NCBI GenBank assembly: GCA_043739785.1
Contig: JAYUDN010000039.1
Location: 1 to 59,624 of the forward strand
DNA length: 59,624 nucleotides
Reading direction: 5' to 3'
Source: JAYUDN01 sp043739785
GTDB taxonomy: Bacteria > Patescibacteriota > Gracilibacteria > BD1-5 > UBA2023
In this document: one piece after another, positions 9,553 through 20,094 of the stretch
Position numbering within the stretch: position 1 is the first letter of the stretch
Layout of the letters: each line of letters starts with the position of its first letter
Program-made: the position numbers and the translations under genes
The notes under the pieces: model-generated
The model's input: the letters and a program-made list of their open reading frames with translations, nothing else
Database searches by the model: none
What the model was told of the DNA's origin: nothing

Positions 9553-11525
9553 TCAGTAACTATTTCCTTTATCACCACACTTACGCTCTCTTTCCCATTC
9601 CACTCATTTCGATCTAGTTCGACAAGGAGAGAGACGATATTACCGGGTTGGAGGAGGCTTGTATAGTCAGGAACATCCACCCCGCCTCCTTTTGTCGGCA
9701 CCCCTCAAGAGGGGAATTCTGAAGCCGTCCCTCCAGAAGAAAGTTTAGAAGCCGCCACCCCGTCCAGAGTTGCACCGGGTATCCCTCAAGAGGGGAATCC
9801 TATTCTTCATTCTTCATTCTTCATTCTTCATTCTTCATTCTTCATTCTTCATTCTTCATTCGATTTTCCCCATCCCCATGCGACGAGTTTCACTTTTGGA
9901 TTACTAGCGAGTCGAATCTGGAGGTGTTTTCCCTCTTTTCCGAGGGGTGCGCATTCGAGGATCGTCTCATCCTCTATGAGGAAGAGTGGTTTCCGGTTCC
10001 CTATACCAAAGGGTCGAAACCGGTCGATGATGTCTATATTTTCGAGGGTAAAATCTGTATCTGGATGGAGGATACACTCGACTTCCATCGTTTTTTTTGG
10101 AAGATTTTCGATATCGTGGATTTCGGAAAATTTCTGATACATCATTGTTTTGAGTTCCTCAATCTTCGAGGTTTCTATCGTAAATCCTGCGGCCTGGCGA
10201 TGTCCTCCGAATCGGACAAAATATTCCTTGCATGACTCGAGTAGTTCGATGATACTACACCACTCAGGAGACCGACAGGAAGCGATGGAGAGGGAAGAGT
10301 TTAGAGTTTTCAGTTTAGAGTTTTCAGTTTCTTCAACTGTTACCTCATCTCCTTTGCGTGAAGTAAGAGGATGATCTGTTCCATTTTTCAGGACGATGGA
10401 GGGTTTTCCGTACATTTCAGTGAGTTTTCCAGCGACGAGTCCGATAATCCCATGCTCGAGATCCTCTGCATCGTAGAAGAGGATTGGTTTCGAAGTATCC
10501 ACATTCTGGAGAGCTTTTTCGAGGTGGTGTTCGGTCGTTCCTTTTCGAGTTTCATTGAGGTGTTCGAGCTCTTCGAAGAGTCCATCTGTTTTTCACTCTC
10601 CCGCGAGGAGCCACTGGAGCGCCGTGATGGGGGTGTCCATACGACCGGCAGCGTTGATGCGAGGACCGATCTGGAACCCGATAATATTAGCATCGTTCTC
10701 GATGATTTTCTCACGTCATTGTAGAAATTTCCTGAGTCATTGAGATTTTGACTGACTCATCTGTCTGAGGCCGAGTGTCGTAATCACCCGATTTTCTCAG
10801 ATGATTGGCATACAGTCAGCGACGGTCCCGAGGGAGGCGAAATCAATATATTCTTTTAGTATTTTGTGTACTTTTATATTTTTATCATCCTCGCTGAGTG
10901 AGGATCTCTCTGGAATAGATTCTCCCTCGGAGAATGACAAAAGGGGATTATCAATCAGTCGAATTGCGAGTCCATGGAGGAGTTTGAACGCGACTCCCGC
11001 ACCGGCGAGGTCTCGAAATGGATATACTGAGTCTTTCCGTTTCGGATTGAGGAGAGCTACCACTTCCTCCGGGATGACTTCTGGTACAGCGTGATGATCT
11101 GTGACGATCACATCAATCCCGAGAGATTTTGCATGCTTGATGGGTCCGATATCGCGGGTTCCACAGTCGACGGTGATGACGAGTTTCACATTTTTGGAGG
11201 CAAGTTCATCAAAAAAGTAATCCTTGAGGCCATATCCGTCATGCACCCGATGGGGCAATCGATACGAGACGAGACAACCGATTTCCGTCAAATACCGTAC
11301 CAGTATGGCAGTACTAGAAACTCCATCGACGTCGTAGTCTCCGAAGATGACGATTCGTTCCATTCTTTCCCGTGCTTCGAGGATTCTCGATACCGCCTTA
11401 TCCATATCTGGCATAAGGAACGGATCATGAAGATCTTCAAATGTACTCTGAAAAAATGTGGCACCAGAAATATGTCTATTGTTTTTGAGTACTTCAAAGA
11501 GAGAGTCCTTTGACCCTTTATACAT
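9549..11525 (-). CDS. recJ: single-stranded-DNA exonuclease RecJ with repeat-derived insertions
   Basis: 658 residues. The DHH phosphoesterase motifs are clear: VIFGDYDVDGVSS, TVDCGT, VTDHHAVPE, then the DHHA1 half with FRFGGHRQAAGFTIE-type FVRFGGHRQAAGF and the C-terminal OB-type domain ending LVELDRNEWNGKESV. RecJ is the 5'-3' exonuclease of recombination and mismatch repair. Three unusual insertions occur: a palindromic-element-encoded segment near residues 195-220 (10885-10945), a 14-base duplicated repeat (10300-10327), and a long C-terminal insert of heptamer repeats plus GGVP-rich sequence (9690-9861) inside the OB domain. Several TGA codons, including those in the heptamer array, must be Gly to reach the conserved end. 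A TTG alternative start lies 9 bases upstream; TATATT sits 7 bases before the ATG. Confidence 0.93.
9690..9802 (-). repeat. two CCTCAAGAGGGGAAT copies inside recJ
   Basis: CCCTCAAGAGGGGAATtct (9702-9720) and CCCTCAAGAGGGGAATcc (9783-9800) flank a Gly/Val/Pro-coding spacer. The same CCTCAAGAGGGGAATC occurs at about 32789-32804 in a GT4 gene, and related G/C-paired forms at 42357-42388 (leuS) and 52887-52912 (intergenic). Confidence 0.75.
9802..9861 (-). repeat. heptanucleotide tandem repeat coding NEEGRMK
   Basis: About 8.6 copies of ATTCTTC (GAAGAAT on the coding strand). Three heptamers equal seven codons, so recJ reads NEEGRMK repeatedly, with Gly encoded by TGA. In the standard code this array would be a run of stops. 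Confidence 0.95.
10300..10327 (-). repeat. 14-base direct repeat in recJ
   Basis: TTTAGAGTTTTCAG occurs twice in tandem; the coded residues (ENSKLKTLNSSL-type) form a low-complexity loop between conserved RecJ blocks. Confidence 0.8.
10885..10945 (-). repeat. palindromic element inserted in frame in recJ
   Basis: TCATCCTCGCTGAGTGAGGAT followed by a GATTCTCC...GGAGAATGACAAAAGG hairpin. The same two-hairpin element lies between genes at 46595-46656 and 46692-46751. In RecJ it encodes a Ser/Glu-rich loop (LSFSEGESIPERSSLSEDD) where homologues have only a few residues. Confidence 0.85.
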
Positions 11526-11565
11526 TAAGTGCAATATATGTCACGTCGTAGTTTGCATATTGTTT

Positions 11566-11593
11566 TTGTTTTCAGTTGTATCCTCATTATACT
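11566..11593 (+). promoter_or_regulatory. promoter of the b5-like lipoprotein operon
   Basis: TTGTTT (11566-11571), 16-base spacer, TATACT (11588-11593), 28 bases before the ATG; no Shine-Dalgarno. Confidence 0.65.
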
Positions 11594-11621
11594 TTCAATG
11601 TTTAAATATAAAAACCTTTTT

Positions 11622-12053
11622 ATGAAAAATATACTTGTTCTCCTTTGTATTTCGAGTTTTCTTCTCGTTTCGTGCGGGAGTGATCCTGAGGTAGTCGTTT
11701 CTGGTCCGAAATGAAAGGCTCCCGCTACAGCAGCGAAAGCTCCGATAAACGATAGTGGTCCAGCAAATCAAGGGTCTGCTGGTCTTGGTGGTGGAGGTGG
11801 TGGAGGTTGAGGTGGATCGAAGTCATCATGAGGAAAAAAGGTAGTTAACTATAAAGCTCATAACAGAATAGACGACTGTTATACTTCGATCAATTCCAAG
11901 GTCTATGATCTTACAAGTATAATTCCAAAGTTTCCAGATCTCAACGATCAACTTCTCAGCATGTGTGGCGAAGAGACAACGACATTCTATACAACAAAAC
12001 TCACTTCGAACACAGAACTCGTCAGTGCTATCGAATCCTCAGAAGTTCAATAA
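11622..12053 (+). CDS. lipoprotein with degenerate cytochrome-b5-like domain
   Basis: 143 residues. A lipoprotein signal (LLCISSFLLVSC-G, lipobox LVSC) is followed by a poly-Gly linker and a domain YKAHNRIDDCYTSINSKVYDL, then FPDLNDQLLSMCGEETTTFY. This is the cytochrome b5 layout (HN..DCW..I.g.VYDLT..HPGG...CG.DaT..F), but the haem-ligand HPGG is KFPDL and the second His is missing, so haem binding is unlikely. Two Cys, DDC and SMC, could pair. Exported and lipid-anchored; first gene before the DUF2304-GT2 pair, but relation to glycan synthesis is unknown. Confidence 0.75.
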
Positions 12054-12065
12054 TTTTCCACTGTT

Positions 12066-12413
12066 ATGACGCTTCTTGAAGTTTTTTTTGTCATCTCAGG
12101 AGCGATAATCCTCGTGCTTGGACTTGATATTGCTAAAAGACAAAAATTCAATGCCCTTCACTTTATAGTCTTTATAGCTATATGACTCTGACTTCTGGTC
12201 CTGAGCTTTTATCCGAGACTTCTCGATATATTTTGACGGATTATTGGAATACAACGATGAGCCGATGCACTCGTGTATGCAGGTATTATTTTTCTGACAT
12301 ATTTTTCCCTCTTGTTACTCCAAAAAGTTGAATCACAAAGAGAACAAATCACCCGACTCATTCGAGAAATTGCCCTCCTCCGACAAGAATATGAACAAAA
12401 TATCAAAAAATAA
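12066..12413 (+). CDS. DUF2304 membrane protein
   Basis: 115 residues, three predicted transmembrane helices (about 3-20, 30-48, 66-88) and a charged coiled C-terminus. The motif LDIFGRIIGIQRGADALVYAG is that of DUF2304 (PF10066), where two Gly are TGA here. DUF2304 proteins regularly accompany polyprenyl-phosphate glycosyltransferases, as here: the GT2 gene overlaps its 3' end by 23 bases in another frame. Confidence 0.88.
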
Positions 12414-13110
12414 TATCGTCTTTCTCGTACGCAGTTATAACGAAGCTACCCGTATCGTTTCTGTGATTCAAGGCATCAAGGATGCTTGATTTAGTGAGGT
12501 ATTGATTATTGATGATGGATCGAGCGATGGGACGCGGCAAGTCATAAAAAATACCTTTGGAACCGAGTGTGTGTATCTGAGACACTTCGTCAACCGTGGT
12601 GGATGAGCCGCTATGGAAACGGGTCTCGAACACATTCGTCGGCATGCTTCTGAAAAAAACTGGGAGTATGTGGTCACCTTCGATGCAGACGATCAACACA
12701 GTATCGCAGATATGTGAAAATTTCTCGAAAAATTCGAACAAAATCCAACACTGGATATTGTATTCGGATCACGATTCATCACGAAGACGGATTCCAATGT
12801 TCCATGGACACGTTCTCTGGTTCTCTGGTGAGGGAAGATATTTACCTCAATTATTTCCGGGATTCATCTTACCGATGCTCATAATGGCTACAGAATGTTT
12901 CGGGTAAAGATACTTTCCCATGTTCACCTTACGATGGATGGGATGGAGTATGCCAGTGAATTTCTGGACCAAGTACAATCGAATCACTTCAAATTCGCTG
13001 AGGTTCCAGTCAATATCCGCTATGATGCCTATACGCTTGCCAAATGACAGCGATTTGGTGGGCCATTTCGAGTGGCGACGAAGATGATCTGGCGTAAATT
13101 TTTCAGATAG
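12391..13110 (+). CDS. GT2 glycosyltransferase, DPM-like
   Basis: 239 residues. N-terminal VRSYNEATRIVSVI, IIDDGSSDGTRQV, VTFDADDQHS and HNGYRMFR motifs place it in the dolichol-phosphate-mannose-synthase-like branch of family 2, which charges a lipid carrier with sugar on the cytoplasmic face. It lacks C-terminal membrane helices, which the overlapping DUF2304 partner can supply. Five TGA-Gly codons. galE follows after 5 bases. Confidence 0.88.
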
Positions 13111-13115
13111 TACGT

Positions 13116-14117
13116 ATGCACAAAAAAACTATACTCATAACGGGTGGAGCCTGATATATCGGGTCTCATGCTGTGATCGCCTTTGAACAAGCTGGCTATG
13201 AAACAGTGAGCATCGACAACTTTACGAACAGCTCTCCAGATGTTCTTCTTGGGATTGAGGAAATTCTCGGTTATGCCCCTCGTTTTTATGAGTGTGATAT
13301 CACGAACCAGAAAGAACTCGAGGATATTATAAGTAAACATACATTTGATGGTGTGATTCATTTTGCCTGACTCAAATCGGTAGGAGAAAGCTGTCAAGAA
13401 GTTGCTCAGTATCATACCAATAACATCGGAGGTTCGATGATTCTTTTTGGAGTTATGCAATCATACGGAGTACGAAATATAGTATTTTCTTCTTCAGCGA
13501 CCGTCTACTCTTCAGAAAATATTTCGCCTATTTCTGAAAGTATGCCCCTTCGAACGACGAATCCGTATGGGACAACCAAGCTCGTGATCGAAAAACTCCT
13601 TGAGGATTACTCAATACAAAAAGAGTGGTCGGTGATGAATCTTCGCTATTTTAATCCAATCTGAGCCCACCCTTCGGGAATTATCGGAGAATCGCCACAG
13701 TGAATTCCAAATAACCTTTTACCTTACGTGCTCGATGTGGCCCTCTGAAAGAGAGAGAGTGTTTCTGTCTTTGGAAATGATTATCCCACTCCCGATGGGA
13801 CAGGAGTTCGGGACTATATCGACGTTAATGACCTTATCGATGCGCATGTCATCTCATATAAAGCATTGTCTAAAGGTTTTCATTGTTATAATGTCGGTAC
13901 AGGAAGTGGATTTTCGGTTCTTGAACTTATCAAAAAAGTAGAACAGATTTCTAGAAAAAGGGTCCATTATATCTTTTCATCACGCCGTATTGGGGATCTC
14001 GCGTCGGTATTTGCTGATGTTTCTAAGATCAAAAACGAACTCTGATGGGTGGCTCGAAGAACCTTCACACAATCTATCGAATCTGCTTGGAATTTTATTG
14101 GAAGAAGATTTGAATAA
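13116..14117 (+). CDS. galE: UDP-glucose 4-epimerase
   Basis: 333 residues. Rossmann GGAGYIGSH start with TGA as the middle Gly, DNFTNSS, HFAGLKSVGES, the catalytic YGTTK (Tyr-x-x-x-Lys) preceded by SSSATVY, and the NPIGAHPSG loop are characteristic GalE features. It interconverts UDP-glucose and UDP-galactose (or the HexNAc pair), feeding the surrounding glycosyltransferases. Confidence 0.92.
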
Positions 14118-14160
14118 AGTACATTTTTTTATACAATCCATTCAATTATATATTAATAAT

Positions 14161-15258
14161 ATGAAAAAAGCACTTATTACTGGTATTACTGGTCAAGATT
14201 GAGCCTATCTTGCTGAATTTCTTCTAGGGAAAGGATATGAGGTACACTGAGTTCGTCGAAGGGCTTCGAGTATTAATACTCAAAGAGTAGAACATTTGTA
14301 TCAAGATCCGCATGTGAAAGGTCGACATTTTATCATGCAATACGGAGATATGACTGATTCGAGTAATCTGATAAAATTGGTTGCTGATATACAGCCTGAT
14401 GAAATATATAACCTTGCAGCTCAGTCGCATGTGAAGGTGAGTTTTGAGATGCCAGAGTATACAGCTGATACTGATGCGCTGGGAACATTAAGACTTCTTG
14501 AGGCGATTCGAGTAAATGGACTCGATAAAAAGACTCGATTTTATCAGGCATCAACTTCTGAAATGTTTGGCGGTGTTGGATTCAATATGCCAGAAACTGG
14601 ATATACAGAAACATCAACATTCTACCCTCGAAGCCCCTATGGAGTAGCCAAGATGTATGCTTACTGGATTACTATCAATTACAGAGAAAGTTACGGAATG
14701 TTTGCCTGCAATGGGCTTCTTTTTAATCATGAGTCACCACAAAGAGGGGAAACGTTTGTTACTCGCAAAATTACTCGTACTGTAGCACGTATTTCCCTTG
14801 GTCTTGAAAATACTCTTTATATTGGAAATCTTGATGCGAAACGTGACTGGTGACATGCTAAAGACTACGTACGTGGTATGTGGTTAATGCTACAGCAAGA
14901 TACTCCAGAAGATTTCGTACTCGCTACCTGAGAAACCTATAGTGTTCGCCAATTTATCGAGTGGGGATTTCGAGAGGTAGGCATCGAGATAGAGTGGAGA
15001 TGACAATGAGTGAATGAAAAAGGATATAACACTAAGTCTTGAAGTTGTATCGTGGAAGTCGACCCTCGATATTTCCGCCCTGCAGAAGTAGATCTCCTCC
15101 TTTGAAATCCTACGAAGGCAGAAAAACAACTCTGATGGAAGCGTGAGTATACTATTTCAGAAATGGTAGCTGAAATGGTAAAATCAGATATTGAACTCTT
15201 TCGGAAAGAGGAAATCCTCAAAAAGCATGGATATGAAATACTTGCACAATATGAATAA
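14161..15258 (+). CDS. gmd: GDP-mannose 4,6-dehydratase
   Basis: 365 residues. GITGQDGAYLAEFLL with TGA for the Gly, RRRASSINTQRVEHLY, NLAAQSHVKVSF, the STSEMFG catalytic region, and the NHESPQRGETFVTRKI motif are diagnostic of Gmd. It converts GDP-mannose to GDP-4-keto-6-deoxymannose, the first step to GDP-L-fucose, and is overlapped by fcl. Confidence 0.95.
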
Positions 15259-16204
15259 AAACTCAAAAATCTACATCGCGTGACATCGTGGACTTGTTGG
15301 TTCTGCTCTTTGTCGTAATTTCGAGAGTCAAGGTTTTACTAATCTCGTCTATCAGTCGCATCAAGAACTTGATCTTTCTGAGAGTCAGGCGGTACTTGAT
15401 TTCTTTCAGATGGAACAGCCAGAGTATGTTATTCTTGCAGCCGCGAAGGTCGGAGGGATTGTGGCGAATAATACCTATCCTGCAGACTTTCTTCTTGAAA
15501 ATCTAAAAATCCAAAATAATGTCATTGAATCGGCGTATAAGCACTGAGTCAAGAAACTCCTCTTTCTTGGTTCAAGTTGCATCTATCCGAAACTCGCACC
15601 TCAACCACTTCGGGAAGATTCACTCCTAACGGGCTTACTAGAAACTACGAATGAGCCATATGCTATCGCTAAAATCGCAGGCATAAAACTCTGCCAGAGT
15701 TTTAATCGTCAATATGGAACTGAGTTTATCGCTTGTATGCCGACGAACTTGTATGGCCCGTTTGATAACTTTGACCTCGAGAATTCGCATGTAATGCCGG
15801 CTATGATTCGGAAATTTCACGAGGCTAAGAGTCAAAATTTACCAAATGTAACCCTCTGGGGTGATGGTTCTCCATTTCGAGAATTTTTGTACTCAGATGA
15901 TATGGCTCGATGATGTATACATCTGATGCAAAACTTTTCACCTACAAAGGAACAGAATGAAAAATGAGATATATTTTTCAATCTCGGTACTGGGAAGGAT
16001 ATTCCTATCAAGGAACTTGCACTTCTTGTAAAAAAAATTACTAAGTTCGAGTGAGATATTATCTGGGATACCTCTCGTCCAAATGGTACTCCTCGCAAGC
16101 TTCTCGATGTAGACCGAATCGAGTCTCTATGATGGAAGCACGAGATAGATCTAGAAGAAGGTATCCAGATGGCGTATGAATGGTTTTTGGAAAATCGCAC
16201 GTAA
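15251..16204 (+). CDS. fcl: GDP-L-fucose synthase
   Basis: 317 residues overlapping gmd by 8 bases. AGHRGLVGSAL with TGA Gly, AAAKVGGI, LGSSCIYPKLAPQP, the NEPYAIAKIAG Tyr-Lys pair and TNLYGPFDNFD match Fcl/WcaG, which epimerises and reduces the Gmd product to GDP-L-fucose. With gmd and the GT11 gene at 26752 it makes a complete fucosylation route. Confidence 0.95.
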
Positions 16205-16214
16205 CTTAAGTATA

Positions 16215-16242
16215 TTGACATATATTAAAATAAGCATATTAT
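16215..16242 (+). promoter_or_regulatory. consensus promoter within the glycan locus
   Basis: TTGACA (16215-16220), 16-base spacer, TATTAT (16237-16242). It would restart transcription ahead of the incomplete-looking GT at 16378. Confidence 0.7.
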
Positions 16243-16377
16243 TAGTGTTTATATGAATTTTTTCGTTGGTGATATATCCTAAGAACAAGAAGAATCCTTA
16301 AAAAATATTAGAGATTTAGTTTTTTTCCGTGCATTTTATACAAAAGAAATACAGCAGAGTGACCTCTGCGTTTCCGA

Positions 16378-17109
16378 ATGTTCAAAGCATTTATGCTTCG
16401 TTCTGAGCAATTATTACTCGACGTTGTAGTAGTGGATGATGGTTCCGATGAAGACTATCTGGAAGAATTACGTCAATTTTCGCATCTAATTATCATTTCA
16501 TGAAGTAATAATACAGATATGCGAGATATTCGAGATAATAGAATGAGTGCATCGAGAAGATTTGCTGCTCGAGAGGCACTAACAAGGTTTCCAGATAAAA
16601 AATATTTTTTGTATAGCGTACCGGAAAAGTCAGATCTTATAGAAGAAAAGAAACTTTCTCATATTGTTACTCAGATGAAAGTATGACGATGAGTTGCTGC
16701 AGTAATCGGAAGGAATTCATTGACCGATCTCCCACCGTTTCAGCAATTGACCGAAGCGAGAGGGAATTATCGATTATCGCAACTTCTTGCTTGAGATAGA
16801 TCACTGATGAAAACGAGTCTAGGAAAAGAACTGCCTATCTATGATTTTTTCTTTTGAGTTTGAGTTTTTAGTAGATCGGGGCTCGAAAAATACTATTTTT
16901 CGTACCTTTGAAATAAATGGTCGGAAGACTCGATTCCACTCATGCAAGCCATCCGAGCACAGGAAAAAGTCAGTCAAATCTTGATTGACTTTCAGTACCC
17001 GTCTGAACAAATGCAATTTGAGAAGCAATGAGTTCCAAAAACCTATGAAAGAAAGAGAGCGTCTCAATTCCGCTCTATTGTGACCCAGGCACGAAGGGTT
17101 ATTCGCTAA
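16378..17109 (+). CDS. glycosyltransferase-like protein, 5' end uncertain
   Basis: 243 residues from the first ATG. LLLDVVVVDDGSDED is the GT2/GT-A nucleotide-binding DDG region, followed by NRMSASRRFAAREAL and GRGVAAVIGRN, so a family-2-like transferase is likely. The usual N-terminal strand is partly upstream: the frame is open back to a TAG at 16309 and reads a plausible FFPCILYKRN start without ATG. Either a non-ATG start, a frameshift in the A/T runs at 16290-16325, or a 5' truncation explains this. Confidence 0.55.
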
Positions 17110-17193
17110 GGCTCATATTCAGTTTAGAGTGATTTTTTAGAACTTGTTTTTTCTAAAAAGTTGCTATACTCTTTCTAATTCTTTTTAGCTATA

Positions 17194-18105
17194 ATGACTC
17201 CGAACACGCGCATACTTATTACGGGCGCGAGTTGATATATATGATGATTTCTCATTCAGGTACTGAAAGAAAAGGGAATGAAACATATATATTGTCTCAC
17301 CTCCCATTCAACTGCGGATCTTCAGGATAAAGAATGAGGAGTTTCATGGGTGTACTGTGACCTTACAGAGAGAAATATGGTTTTTGATGTTATTGCCACC
17401 ATTGCCCCTGAATATATTTTTCACCTTGCAGCATTGGGCGCAAAAAACTCAGTAGCTTCAAATTCCATAGAGGCATTTTTTTCTGTAAATGCATTCGGCA
17501 TGCAAAACCTTATAGATGCTTCGATATCTACTGGTATCTGTAAAGGATTTATAAATGTTACTACCGCTTATATATATGGTCCTCATGAGTATCCTATGAA
17601 TGAACAGAGCGCACTACTTCCTCAATGAAACTATGCTATTTCTAAAATAACTGGTGATCTCTATCTTCAAGAAAAAATTACTAAAAATAAATTCCCCTGA
17701 ATAAGTTATAGACTCTTTCCTGTCTATGGCCCGAATGATTCAGATCGTATCATACCGCTTATTATTGAGGCTTTCTTGACTTGAAAAGAGATTATATTAT
17801 TCGATATACACAGAAAAAGAGATTTTGTCTATATAGATACTGTTATTTGAGCGTTATTAGGATTTGATAAAATGCAAAGAATCCATATAAATTCAATCAA
17901 TATTTGATCCGGCGAGAGTATTACTGTTTATGAGTTGGTTCATAAGATAGCAATGATACTCTGAAAGCCAGTTCCTCAAAATATCATATTTAGAGAAAGT
18001 CCGATACCAAACCTACACTGGGAGTGTGACAATACACTTTTTAAGAAACACTTTCCTTCAGCGATATTATTGGACGATGGGCTGAAGCGAATTCTTCAAA
18101 ATTAA
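17194..18105 (+). CDS. NAD(P)-dependent sugar epimerase/dehydratase (extended SDR)
   Basis: 303 residues. ILITGASGYIGGFL (three TGA glycines), FHLAALG, a TTAYIYGPHEYP segment and the NYAISKITGD Tyr-x-x-x-Lys pair are those of extended short-chain dehydrogenases. Substrate is not deducible. It lies 8 bases before the CDP-glucose dehydratase gene, suggesting joint action on a deoxysugar nucleotide. A TATACT-containing promoter-like segment lies near 17164. Confidence 0.85.
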
Positions 18106-18112
18106 TTTTTTT

Positions 18113-19177
18113 ATGCACTATCAAGATATAGTAGACTTTTATAAAGGAAAAAAGATACTCATTACTGGAACTACTTGATTTAAGTGATCATGGCTCGCTT
18201 TGTGGCTTCACAACATTTGAGCTCAGGTTATTGGATTTTGATTACCACCGTCAACCACTCCAAATCTGTTTCATATTTTAAAACTTGATGAGAAGATTAT
18301 ACAGGTTTACGGGGATATAAATATATCAGATGAGTTGAATGCGGTTTGTGAAAAATATAAACCTGAGATTATATTTCACCTTGCAGCTCAACCACTAGTA
18401 AAGGAGTGATACAAAAGACCAGTATACACATTTATGACGAATGCGATATGAACGGTACATGTTCTTGAGCTAATTCGCCAACACGAATATATCAAGGGAT
18501 GAGTAATGATAACCACTGATAAGGTATATGAAAACCTCGAATGGATCTATCCATATCGTGAAACTGACCGTCTTGCCTGACATGATCCATATAGTGCAAG
18601 TAAAGCCATGGCAGAACTTGCCATACGCTCCTATCAACAGTGATTTTTTCCAAATCATGAAAAAAAAGTGGTTGCTGTCCGTGCATGAAACGTTTTTGGG
18701 GGTGGGGATTGGTCCGAGGACAGGCTGATTCCGAATATTATTCGATCTCTCCAAAATAACTCTACGCTCTATATTAACCCGAAGGCAGTGCGTCCTTGGC
18801 AACATGTTTTAGAACCACTCTATGGCTATATGCTTGTAGGCATGAGGATGTTTGAAGACAACAGTTTTATAGGTGCCTACAATTTTGGACCAGATTTCTC
18901 TGATAATTTGACAGTACAAGAGATTGCTGAGATTTCACATGAGATTCATAAAGAGTTGCAATATGAGGAATATCCAGAGAATATTTCAGGTGTACATGAG
19001 GCTAGATTACTCTTACTCGATAATACGAAATCCAAAACTATACTGCACTGGTATCCGAAACACTCAGTCAAAGAATGACTAAAGATCACGTATGACTGGT
19101 ATAGTGCCTATTCGGAATGAAAGGATATGGATGCATTTACTGTAAAGCAAATCAATGATTTTATCCAAAAACAATAA
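18113..19177 (+). CDS. rfbG: CDP-glucose 4,6-dehydratase-like
   Basis: 354 residues. The sequence ILITGTTGFKGSWLALWL with TGA glycines, HLAAQPLVKEGYKRPV, TTDKVYEN and the AGNVFGGGDWSEDRL motif are the signature of RfbG, the CDP-glucose 4,6-dehydratase that starts 3,6-dideoxyhexose synthesis. No RfbF or RfbH homologue is recognised nearby, so the CDP-sugar fate is open. Symbol by similarity. Confidence 0.88.
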
Positions 19178-19181
19178 AGCT

Positions 19182-20090
19182 ATGTGAAAGAATTTAAGTA
19201 TTATTACTTCTTGTTATAGGTGAGAAAAATATCTCACGAAATTTTTTGAGAGCGTCTCAGGGCAGACTATTTTTTCAGAAATTGAAATTGTTTTGGTCGC
19301 AAATGATCCTACCCCTTCTGAAAAAAAAATTATCAAAGATTTTGAGGAAAAATATCCGGAGAATATTGTGTATATAGAAGTTCAGCGCGAACCTATTTCT
19401 GTCTCCATGAATCGCGCTATTCGTTTTTCCAACTGAACGTATATTTTCAATTGGGATATTGACGATTTGCGGACGGAAAACTCCATAGAAATCCAATTCG
19501 ATGTGTTGAAATCTGATGATACTATTTGTTTAACTTATGGTGATTTTATTATTACTAAAGAATTCTGATCATATACTGGAACAAAAGTGGAAAGTCCAGA
19601 ATTTGAAAAATATAAGTTCATGACTGGTATGCATTGCGGTCCTTTTCGAGCTTGGAAGAAAAGTGTTCATGAAAAAATAGGATATTTTGATGAGCAGCTT
19701 CGTTCTGGAGCTGATTTTGATTTAATGGTGCGAATTGCTACATTTTTTGAACTCAAGAAAACGCAATGACTTCTCGGATATTATCTAAATGCCAATACTT
19801 GACTGAGTACTGGTGGCCAAAAATCTTTTTTTTCACTGCAAGCAAAAGAATTACGCGTTATCAATGAACGATACAATATTCTCTCAAAGATTGATTTTTT
19901 TGTACCTACTTCTGGTTATAGAATTTCTGAGATTCAGTCCTGAGATGCATTTATAGAAGTTAACAAATATGGTTTTTCGCCAAAAAGAAAAGCAACTCTA
20001 TCTGAAAAATATGCTTCAACTTGATTTACCATTCAATATGGTTTTCTTCGAATCTTGAAGTATTTATATTTAACTATTAATTGAAAATAA
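19182..20090 (+). CDS. GT2 glycosyltransferase
   Basis: 302 residues. SIITSCYRGEKYLTKFF start, SMNRAIRFSNGTYIFNWDIDD (GT-A DXD equivalent DIDD), and the acceptor-side MTGMHCGPFRAWKKSV fit family 2. The second codon is TGA (Gly). Sugar and acceptor unknown. Confidence 0.85.
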
Positions 20091-20094
20091 TATT

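Noticed and set aside
9802..9861. CRISPR array or noncoding satellite
   Set aside because: Unit is 7 bases with no spacers, and it is in frame in recJ.
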